7,536 bases of DNA. It comes from Candidatus Sulfotelmatobacter sp. (lineage in GTDB: Bacteria > Acidobacteriota > Terriglobia > Terriglobales > Acidobacteriaceae). The stretch spans positions 1 to 7,536 of the forward strand of contig JASHRB010000130.1 in the NCBI GenBank assembly GCA_030037575.1, written 5' to 3'. Position 1 is the first letter of the stretch. Each line of letters starts with the position of its first letter. Below are positions 1-5,086 of the stretch, in pieces. The notes beneath the pieces were generated by a model. The model was not told the DNA's origin, ran no database searches, and worked only from the letters and a program-made list of their open reading frames with translations. Position numbers and translations under genes: made by a program.

Positions 1-301
1 TTTTCTTCACCCGCATTGATGGTGACGACGAGAAAAATCGCTACGCGTGTGAGCGGAGCCGAAACCAGCTGAGAAATGCCGGAGGCTTGGCCGCTGATGG
101 TTTCCGAGGTCATTGGAATTCAAACTACCGGGGTCGCGAGAACATCGCCTTTCGCCAAGTCTCACTGGCCAGAGGTGATTAAGAACCGACAGCTTACCAA
201 AGGTGGCGGAGTCACGTCGACACGCGGGGCAGGATGGTAGTGTCCTAACAGTGCGTTGCTGCCGAAATGTCGGCACCGTGACGGAGAATCGGCACCAATG
301 G
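1..301. other. Non-coding stretch downstream of the small two-gene module
   Basis: I see no convincing gene here. Open frames on either strand translate into low-complexity, Arg/Ser/His-rich sequence without motifs. Three small structures are visible. A heptamer-headed sequence GGTAGTGTCCTAACAGTG at 236-253 resembles the right end of the IS1-like element (GGTACTGTCTTAA at 2276-2288). A perfect 6-bp stem with a 4-nt loop lies at 260-275 (TGCCGA/TCGGCA). The octamer TCGGCACC is directly repeated at 270-277 and 289-296. The hairpin lies just past the end of the minus-strand module but has no T-run in that direction, so I do not call it a terminator. Confidence 0.5.
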
Positions 302-520
302 CTACGCCACGCCGTGCTTTTTTGCACAGTCAAGGATGCCGAAGTGACGGGCCAATTTCCTGATATGACCGACCTCAACTTTGTCGGCTTTCGGGAAGGA
401 TGGATAGCTGAGAGTTTTCCAGCTAATGACTCGGCTGTGAGTAGCCAGCCTTATGCTGTGTCCCGGAGCACACGCTTCCAACATCTTAACGATGCTGGAA
501 TACGTGTGCGACGCGGACAT
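302..520 (-). CDS. Small 72-aa protein, possible HicA-like toxin
   Basis: Unrecognised by direct family signature. The 72-residue product reads as helix (SSIVKMLEACAPG, about 8-20), two strands (about 21-43, containing ATHSRVIS) and helix (EVGHIRKLARHFGI, 49-62). This order resembles HicA mRNA interferases: a helix, a His-bearing strand, then a short segment leading into a last helix that begins near a Gly. His28 in ATHSR could stand where HicA has its catalytic His; that is inference. Its ATG overlaps the preceding gene's stop by one base (TAATG), so it is probably translated by coupling. I see no strong ribosome site of its own. The stop is TAG at 302-304. The antitoxin-then-toxin order and the small size fit a toxin-antitoxin pair, but an unrelated small protein is equally possible. 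Confidence 0.6.
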   Translation of the reverse strand: MSASHTYSSIVKMLEACAPGHSIRLATHSRVISWKTLSYPSFPKADKVEVGHIRKLARHFGILDCAKKHGVA

Positions 521-1050
521 TAGGCGGCTTGAGCCATCGGCACGGAATAGGTATCCGTGATGTTGTCGCTTGGTTTGAACCGAGCGTCAGCTCGATTCAG
601 CAGCTCCACCGTTATCTGCGATGGCTTAGATTCTGGGACTTCACGCGGCAGTTTGGCGAATGGCTCTGGCGGCGCACACCCTGCCGTGCGGATCGCTACC
701 AAAGCCCGTTCCCACAATTGCTCATCCTCGCTGTCTTTATCGGGTTCATAGAAGAATCCCTCGACGGAGGACTTGAACTGCTCAAAATCGCGTGCTTCTT
801 GAGCGAAGTCGAACAACACTTCCTTGTATCGGTTGCGGAAGCGGGAGAATGCTTCATCAACACTTCCGCCGCACTCCGCGATGGGAGCCGGACGCACACC
901 GTACATCCACCATGCGCCATCCTCGTGGCGCATGAGCGCACGACCAGACAACGTGACGCCTGCCAGGAATCCGTCGCCGGATACGACATCCCGCAGGGTT
1001 ATCATGATTGGGTGATTTTTCAGGTCGATAGCTGCTTCAGCAGTTGCCAA
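520..1050 (-). CDS. 176-aa protein, possible HicB-like antitoxin
   Basis: Probable first gene of a two-gene module. I chose the TTG at 1050 because GAGG lies 8 nt upstream, the frame closes upstream at a TAG (1081-1083) with no ATG or GTG between, and the next Met (1005) lacks a ribosome site. Residues about 27-80 read as strands plus a helix: GDGFLAGVTLSGRALM, then WWMYGVRPAPIAECGG, then SVDEAFSRFRNRYKEVL. The pattern of strand, small-residue turn and 'EAFxxFxxxYKEVL' helix resembles the HicB partial RNase H-like fold. The middle is acidic and helical (81-125). The C-terminal PSQITVELLNRADARF (143-158) could be the start of a ribbon-helix-helix DNA-binding segment. The HicB assignment is an inference from topology and context; that it is a real gene is better supported, because the protein has balanced composition and a good start. 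Confidence 0.65.
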   Translation of the reverse strand: MATAEAAIDLKNHPIMITLRDVVSGDGFLAGVTLSGRALMRHEDGAWWMYGVRPAPIAECGGSVDEAFSRFRNRYKEVLFDFAQEARDFEQFKSSVEGFFYEPDKDSEDEQLWERALVAIRTAGCAPPEPFAKLPREVPESKPSQITVELLNRADARFKPSDNITDTYSVPMAQAA

Positions 1051-1081
1051 ATTGAGTACCTCATTTCCACCACAGAAGTTC

Positions 1082-1119
1082 TATCGGCTGCTTTCGCAGT
1101 TTGAACGAAAGTACCGATA
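1082..1119 (-). promoter_or_regulatory. Nested inverted repeat upstream of the two-gene module
   Basis: Two nested perfect 6-bp inverted repeats share one centre: TATCGG (1082-1087) with CCGATA (1114-1119), and CTTTCG (1091-1096) with CGAAAG (1106-1111). The inner loop is 9 nt. The block ends 31 nt before the TTG start at 1050, where a promoter or operator would lie. HicB-type and other antitoxins commonly repress their own operon by binding such palindromes. The right half also overlaps the proposed left end of the IS1-like element, so an IS end is the competing explanation. I could not identify -35/-10 boxes with confidence. Confidence 0.35.
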
Positions 1120-1171
1120 ATTCAACATTCCCGACGTAATGCCGGGGTGAGTACTCTAAGCAATTTGGATG

Positions 1172-1255
1172 CCAGATTGGGGGAATCTGGGGCGAATTTT
1201 CTTGGGGAGGATGGTATATCAGCCCCGTTTCGGCAATCAAGAGAAAGTTGCCGAA
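1172..1255. repeat. Two stem-loops in the 3' non-coding part of the IS
   Basis: Two hairpins lie between the ancestral transposase stop and the left IS end. One has a 7-bp stem, CCAGATT (1172-1178) with AATCTGG (1184-1190), around a GGGGG loop. The other has an 8-bp stem, TTCGGCAA (1229-1236) with TTGCCGAA (1248-1255), around an 11-nt loop. Neither is followed by a T-run on the minus strand, so they are not standard terminators for the transposase. They may be structured IS-end DNA or chance. Confidence 0.35.
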
Positions 1256-1270
1256 TTCGCTGTAGAATTT

Positions 1271-2292
1271 TTAGGGTAACCCATTCGCGCCTAGGAGTTC
1301 CGCCATCCCCCAAATAGGTAGTGATGCATTTTGAATGCATCACTACCCCCAAATATGATCTGTAATGCCAGCTTCCATCGCAGGGGTGATGCGAAGGTTT
1401 CTGTGTACTCTACAAAAATTATACCACGCAAAATGCAGGCCCACAGCGACTTTCAGGTGCGATAGCTTTTTGCTGAAAGCATTGGTCAATCGCGTGAACC
1501 TGCGAAGCTGCATCCTCATGGTGAGGTTCTGGCGTTCAACAAAACTGGTCGAAATGTGCTCCGGGTCAGGGTTGCCCATCCGAACCTTGGATATAACCCC
1601 CGCGATGCGTGGTGGGGAGTACCTCGCTTCGGGCGAATCGAACTGCCCGTAGTCGCCAAACATCTTGGTCAAGTGCGCGAAGTCGCAATCGGTTCCGAAG
1701 CACTCCGGCACGCTCACCGTGTAGTAATTCAATCCGTCAGTTGTTAATTGCGTGCGCCCGACGATGCGCTGATTCAAGTCCCACAGGAAACCCCACGTAT
1801 CGGGCCGCACTCGCTTGCCAATGCGGAATGACGGCACCAGCTTCGTTTCGGCGTCAATCGCCACATAAACCCACTGGTCACCGAGTTCGGGTGAATCGCC
1901 AGATCGCACGTTGCGCCGCTTCTTGCCGACGTAGCACCAGATTTCGTCAACCTGCAAATACCTGGCGCTGATATTCCGCATCTTTCGCATCCATCAATTG
2001 CTGCGAACGCTCACCAGCGAGAAGCAACAGGCGTATGATCGTATCGCGGTGAACCTGTGTGATTCGTTCGATTGACCGAATGCTGCATCCTTCGACTAGC
2101 AGCTTGAGAGTCGCTTCGGCCTTCTCCATCGGGAGGCGCATCTCTCCGAGCGGGTTTAACGTGATCTTCTGTGAAAGTGTGGCGGCACTGCGAGCAACGA
2201 TAGCGTTGTAGGCCGTTGCGATGTTTCCCGAACTTCCGGCAGGTGGTTTGGCAGTTGTGGCAGGCAGGATTGGGGGGTACTGTCTTAAACAC
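1271..2292 (-). pseudogene. IS1-family-like transposase, broken by two frameshifts and a 3' insertion
   Basis: The transposase can be read across three frames. Frame one, from a GTG at 2292, gives the start MFKTVPPNPACHNC and a zinc ribbon with CxxC pairs CHNC and CSQC. At 2151 one extra G after AAACCC shifts into frame two, LGEMRLPMEKAEATLKLL, a helix-turn-helix segment (SIRSIERITQVHRDTIIRLL). At 1982 a second extra G after GCGAAA shifts into frame three, the DDE catalytic domain: Asp in QVDEIW, Asp in TTDGLNYY and Glu in FVERQN, then the family's typical TRLTNAFSKKLSHLK and ITPAMEAGITDHIW. The present reading stops at TAG 1343-1345, inside a palindromic insert. Without the insert and its duplication the protein ends WGMAELLGANGLP at TAA 1271-1273. 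The arithmetic closes: 1022 nt minus 39 minus 2 is 981 nt, or 326 residues plus stop, a normal size for this group. It is very probably inactive. True IS1 uses a -1 slip, so these +1 shifts are not the usual programmed event. Confidence 0.88.
1317..1347. mobile_element. 31-bp perfect palindrome inserted in the transposase, with 8-bp direct repeats
   Basis: The 31 bp consist of GGTAGTGATGCATT (1317-1330), a TTG loop, and the exact reverse complement of the first arm (1334-1347). The same octamer CCCAAATA flanks it at 1309-1316 and 1348-1355; counting two bases shared with the arm, the match is CCCCCAAATA. This is the structure left by a transposition-like insertion with target duplication. Deleting 39 bp rejoins the transposase reading frame into its expected C terminus, which independently shows that the block arrived later. 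It could be a mini-element made of two fused terminal repeats or the remnant of a larger element after near-complete internal deletion. It has no coding capacity. Confidence 0.8.
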
Positions 2293-2297
2293 TGTGG

Positions 2298-2799
2298 CTA
2301 TGCTGTTGTGATTGGTCAGTCGATTGCGTTGTCTCAACAAGTTGAGAGTCATAATTAGGTTGTAACAAAAGTCCGCGCCTCTCGACCACCAGGTAGAAAG
2401 TTCCGCTTCGACCCAAGCGGCACCTCTCCTGTTTCGGCATATTCCTGAAATTGGTAGTGGGTCAGTATGATTTCCGCCAGTGGACCACCCGAACCGTTCC
2501 ATGACCCTGTGGAGATCATACTGACCCACTACCCAATCTATACAGTTACAACACCGGTCTGGCGCTGGGGATAATTCTCGGCGCTCGGGCACGGGTTTCC
2601 ATCTCCCACCTCACACCCGAGCAGGTCGCCGTCTTTCGCCGAGGTTTCTTGCAAACCGATTGTTTGGACGTTTGGACACAAGGATTTCCAATGACGAAAA
2701 TACGAACATCTGAGCGGTGGACTTACGGTAACGCCGAACTTCCGGTGGTGCCCGAGGCAATGGGCCTTGGGCGGCGACCCAAGACCTGGCCATGGTGAT
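2298..2799. other. Gene-free spacer between IS relic and molybdenum hydroxylase operon
   Basis: I see no convincing gene in these roughly 500 bp. A plus-strand frame stays open from about 2530 to 2793, but it has no good start codon or ribosome site and no recognisable motif. Small structures include CTCAAC/GTTGAG at 2333-2346, a 6-bp stem CCGCTT/AAGCGG at 2403-2420, the 81-bp inverted-repeat block at 2453-2533 (separate entry), a tandem duplication of GTTTGGAC at 2662-2677, and a stem CTTGGG/CCCAAG at 2766-2783 just past the operon's last stop. The last could help end the operon's transcript but has no T-run in the minus direction. Confidence 0.55.
2453..2533. repeat. 81-bp block with 19-bp perfect terminal inverted repeats
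   Basis: GGTAGTGGGTCAGTATGAT at 2453-2471 is repeated exactly in inverse orientation at 2515-2533, with 43 bp between. Its first seven bases equal those of the 31-bp palindrome at 1317. No flanking target duplication is visible: the sequence to the left ends in GAAATT and that to the right begins CAATCT. It has no coding capacity and could be a MITE-like element or the joined end fragments of a larger insertion sequence. The GTGGGTCAGT motif is reminiscent of the ends of some IS21-family elements; this resemblance is from memory and uncertain. Confidence 0.7.
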
Positions 2800-3225
2800 T
2801 CAGGCTTTCTCCAACTGCATGGGTCTCATGGGGAATCGCCTTCTCAATATCTCCCCAAAGAGAAACAGATCGGTCAGCAACGCCCGCAGATGGCTGGATG
2901 CGTTTAGGTTATCAATGAGCTGAGAACTGAGCCCAGGCTGCGCGAGCACCAGATCAATTGCTGCCAGGGAGTTTTGGGCATCGCGCTCCAACAGGGAACA
3001 AAACGCATCATAGCTGGCAAATGGTTCAAGCTGCTGAGCGGTGATCGCTCGTTTGCAGCTCTCCGGCAGCCTGATCAGGGCGTCACGCACTCGCTGGAGA
3101 CGATTTCTCACCTCAGGTCCCGCTGCACTGCCCTCATCGGTTGGCAGGCCTTGTGCAGCATAGCCCAGAAAAAACTCGTAGCACTCTTCGATCACGTCAC
3201 AGTGATCGAGAAACTCAATCGCCAT
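2800..3225 (-). CDS. Unrecognised 141-aa helical protein, last gene of the Mo hydroxylase operon
   Basis: I do not recognise the family. The 141-residue product has no signal peptide or membrane segment and appears almost entirely helical. It begins MAIEFLDHCDVIEECYEFF and is Leu-rich at the C terminus, with the basic stretch LRRRFPMRP at 127-135. Four cysteines (9, 15, 57, 76) are present, but no CxxC or CxxCH motif, so it is not an obvious FeS or haem-c protein. The ATG at 3225 has AGGAG at 3234-3238, 8 nt upstream, inside the end of the cytochrome b gene. The genes overlap by 11 nt, so translation is probably coupled. Its place at the end of the operon suggests a dedicated role such as maturation, cofactor insertion or complex assembly for the molybdenum enzyme; this is inference from position only. 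The stop is TGA at 2800-2802. Confidence 0.8.
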   Translation of the reverse strand: MAIEFLDHCDVIEECYEFFLGYAAQGLPTDEGSAAGPEVRNRLQRVRDALIRLPESCKRAITAQQLEPFASYDAFCSLLERDAQNSLAAIDLVLAQPGLSSQLIDNLNASSHLRALLTDLFLFGEILRRRFPMRPMQLEKA

Positions 3226-4054
3226 CCGCCGTGCTCCTGCCGGACAAGCCTTCGACGACCCACCGCCGGGGATCGTGTTCCTTCAAATAGAATTCGCGGC
3301 TCATCGAACCCACGACCATCGAGGCAGTGATGGGCAGCTTCTCGGGCCGGATGGCGAAGTAGACGTGAACCATCGTCAATGTGATCAGCCCCACGCCCGC
3401 CAGTCCATGGAGCACATACATCAGCCCCCACGTCATATCGCTGAACAGATAAGGATCGCGGGGGAAAAAGATGGTGCGCACCCGAAACATCATGCAGATA
3501 CCGCTCGCGATTACCGCTAAACCGGTCAGCATGACCACACCATGATAGAGCTTGTTCTCCAGCGGATACTTGGCAAATTTTCCCGGCAGAGCCGCTGATT
3601 TGCCGAAGAAGCGACGGCAACGCCTCCCGGCATCCTCGAGGTCGGCTCGATCCGGCCAGATCGACCAAAAATCCATACAAAACGTGGCGTGAATCATGTG
3701 AAACAGAATTGAAACCGTCAGCACCGACCCGGCGATCCAGTGATACGTCACCCAATTAAACTGAACTCCGACTTTAGGCAGAAAAGCCGTGAACAACAGC
3801 ACGAACATGGCCGCCGCCATAATCCAGTGAAACAATCTGGCCGGCAGCGTGTGCCGTGGAATACGGGCTGGCAGTTCGCGAATTTCAGTCGCTGGAGGCT
3901 CAGAAGCAAATTCCTTTTGCTTTGCCCAATAGCGCACGTAGATGGCATGTCCGATCAGAAACAGCAGTCCGGCAATGACCGCAACCCAGATCAGGAACCA
4001 CGCGATATGAATCGGCACTCTTTGGCCCAACGGACTTGTGGCCCACTCTAGCAT
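3215..4054 (-). CDS. Membrane cytochrome b subunit (formate dehydrogenase gamma / cytochrome b561-like)
   Basis: This 279-residue protein probably carries electrons from the molybdenum hydroxylase to the membrane quinone pool. Five hydrophobic segments are visible at about 18-42, 74-93, 101-123, 169-190 and 208-235. Candidate haem-ligand histidines sit in or beside them: His76 (LFHW), His105 (TYHW), His119 and His122 (LFHMIHA), His171 (LYHG), His216 (VLHG) and His230 (MVHVYFAI). That matches diheme b-type subunits of the FdnI/cytochrome b561 superfamily. A linker of about 30 residues follows the first helix, and a charged loop of about 45 residues lies between helices 3 and 4. I chose the ATG at 4054 because GGAGG lies at 4065-4069, 10 nt upstream; the frame stays open further upstream, but that part is shadow of the FAD gene. 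It overlaps the FAD-subunit stop by 7 nt and the next gene by 11 nt. The exact redox partner is inferred from the operon. Confidence 0.88.
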   Translation of the reverse strand: MLEWATSPLGQRVPIHIAWFLIWVAVIAGLLFLIGHAIYVRYWAKQKEFASEPPATEIRELPARIPRHTLPARLFHWIMAAAMFVLLFTAFLPKVGVQFNWVTYHWIAGSVLTVSILFHMIHATFCMDFWSIWPDRADLEDAGRRCRRFFGKSAALPGKFAKYPLENKLYHGVVMLTGLAVIASGICMMFRVRTIFFPRDPYLFSDMTWGLMYVLHGLAGVGLITLTMVHVYFAIRPEKLPITASMVVGSMSREFYLKEHDPRRWVVEGLSGRSTADGD

Positions 4055-5064
4055 GCCCACGCCGCCTCCGGCACGCCGCCGATGGAGCGCTTTACCAAGT
4101 TGCGCATCAGCGGTATTTTGTATGCGTTGAACTGCAACGCAACTGCTCCCTGCACGGCCAGTTTTCCCGCCGCCTCGCCCGTGAGGACATTCCGCGGCTG
4201 GCCGCGCACCGCCTCCTCCACCCTCTTTAACCGCAGCGGCCGGGCGGCAACGCCATTCACGGCAATCCGAATATGCTGAATGGTATTCCCCGACAATTTC
4301 ATAGCGGAGGCAACATTCATCAGGGGAAAATCCCAGACGTTCCGGTCTCGAATTTTTTCGAAATAAAAATCCGCCTCCGCCCAAGTCGAGGGGATGCGAA
4401 TCGCCGTCAACAGGTATCCCGGGCGCAACATGTTCATCCGCGTGATGTCGAGATCGGGCCCGACAAAGTAGTCTTCCGCCTCAATCACCTGTTGGCCCTT
4501 CGGGGTCATGACAATGAACTTGGCCTCGAGGGCGATCAGTGCCGGTGCGGTGTCGGAGGGATTCACGGCTACACATCGTTCCGCATGCAGAATGGCATGT
4601 TCGCGATTTCTGCCCACGGGCGTGTCGGCGTAACAGATATTTCCTCCCGCGCGGTAGCACGGCCAACCAGCGCGGTAGTACCAGCAGCGCGTGTCCTGGG
4701 AGACATTGCCGCCGATGGTGCCCTGATTGCGAATCTGCGGCGAGGCCACCACGTGTGCCGCTTGTGCCAGCAAATCATACTTCCGCCGGATCAGCGAATG
4801 CAGCGCGACCTCGGTGAGCGTGGTCATCGCCCCGATTTCGACGCCATCCCTGGTCTCGCGAATTCCTCGGAGCTCGGCGATGCCGCCGAGATCGACCACC
4901 ACTTTTGGCTTCTTGATGCGGTCCTTCAGCCAATCCATGCTGTCGAGTCCGCCCGCCAGCACCAGCGCATCGTTCTGATTTTCCTGCAGAAGTTGCTGTG
5001 CATCTGCGATCGAACTCGGCTGATACAACCGAAATGCCGCCATCACATCTCGAATGACTGCCAT
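4048..5064 (-). CDS. FAD-binding subunit of xanthine-dehydrogenase-family Mo hydroxylase, likely with [4Fe-4S] cluster
   Basis: This 338-residue subunit binds FAD and relays electrons from the FeS centres of the molybdenum enzyme. The FAD-binding domain (about 8-225) shows AGGLDSMDWLKDR (37-49, the usual AGG nucleotide loop) and RNQGTIGGNVSQDTR (112-126), the family's TIGGN loop. Cys127, 136, 144 and 164 lie in an inserted loop after it. Four cysteines in this place bind a [4Fe-4S] cluster in 4-hydroxybenzoyl-CoA reductase beta and in E. coli PaoB, so the same is likely here. The loop carries an internal small repeat, YRAG at 130-133 and 137-140. The C-terminal domain (about 232-330) is the CO-dehydrogenase-flavoprotein type, ending NAYKIPLMRNLVKRSI. 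The ATG at 5064 has a strong GGAGAGGGAG at 5071-5080, 6 nt away, and the gene starts 22 nt after the large subunit. The stop is TAG at 4048-4050. Substrate specificity cannot be told from this subunit. Confidence 0.93.
   Translation of the reverse strand: MAVIRDVMAAFRLYQPSSIADAQQLLQENQNDALVLAGGLDSMDWLKDRIKKPKVVVDLGGIAELRGIRETRDGVEIGAMTTLTEVALHSLIRRKYDLLAQAAHVVASPQIRNQGTIGGNVSQDTRCWYYRAGWPCYRAGGNICYADTPVGRNREHAILHAERCVAVNPSDTAPALIALEAKFIVMTPKGQQVIEAEDYFVGPDLDITRMNMLRPGYLLTAIRIPSTWAEADFYFEKIRDRNVWDFPLMNVASAMKLSGNTIQHIRIAVNGVAARPLRLKRVEEAVRGQPRNVLTGEAAGKLAVQGAVALQFNAYKIPLMRNLVKRSIGGVPEAAWAC
4065..4069 (-). promoter_or_regulatory. Ribosome binding site deciding the cytochrome b start
   Basis: GGAGG read on the minus strand, 10 nt before the ATG at 4054 and inside the end of the FAD-subunit gene. 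It supports the 279-residue cytochrome b over a longer reading that would run back to 4384 through Gly/Arg-rich out-of-frame sequence. Confidence 0.7.
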
Positions 5065-5086
5065 AATTCTCTCCCTCTCCAGCCGG

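Larger units (their letters stand above)
1097..2297 (-). mobile_element. Degenerate IS1-like insertion sequence
   Basis: The element is defined by the transposase remnant it carries. The right end is placed near 2294-2297. Read on the minus strand, the sequence CAGTGTTTAAGACAGTACC (2294 to 2276) stands just before the first zinc-ribbon codons and overlaps the probable GTG start. The best partner on the left is CAGTTTGAACGAAAGTACC at 1097-1115, which matches at 14 of 19 positions. This pairing is tentative because I searched for it. It would leave about 155 bp between the ancestral transposase stop and the left end. I found no clean target duplication outside these ends, as expected for an old insertion or wrongly placed ends. 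The presence of the IS is secure; its boundaries are not. Confidence 0.45.

Noticed and set aside
7..523. Open frames of 106 and 123 codons on the two strands near the left edge
   Set aside because: Low-complexity Arg/Ser/His-rich products with no motif. They overlap each other and the better supported 72-aa gene.
529..1104. A 191-codon plus-strand open frame opposite the 176-aa gene
   Set aside because: It covers the same bases as the minus-strand gene that has a good start and balanced composition. This one has no ribosome site or motif and runs into the upstream palindrome.
1979..1991. IS1-type programmed -1 frameshift at the HTH/DDE junction
   Set aside because: There is no A6C-like slippery run, and the frame change needed is +1, the opposite direction. 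A second shift upstream makes decay the simpler reading.
236..2297. One large IS carrying the two small genes as passengers, with its left end at the GGTAGTG at 236
   Set aside because: The sequence at 236 resembles the right IS end only in part, and no matching duplication flanks 236 and 2297. I kept the resemblance as an observation only.
2293..2592. N-terminal extension of the transposase frame upstream of the GTG at 2292
   Set aside because: The frame is open to 2592, but the extra residues cross the probable IS end and the 81-bp block and look unlike the family, whose members begin shortly before the first CxxC.
2766..2783. Hairpin CTTGGG/CCCAAG as operon terminator
   Set aside because: The stem is only 6 bp and no T-run follows in the minus direction; not enough for a terminator call.
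2530..2793. A plus-strand open frame through the spacer, including the sequence SISHLTPEQVAVFRRGF
   Set aside because: It looks mildly protein-like, but there is no convincing start codon or ribosome site, and it begins inside the 81-bp inverted-repeat block. It could be a decayed gene fragment, but I cannot support that.
3215..4384. A 389-residue reading of the cytochrome b frame
   Set aside because: The first 110 residues are Gly/Arg-rich and overlap the FAD-subunit gene out of frame. The ATG at 4054 has GGAGG 10 nt upstream and leads straight into the first membrane helix.
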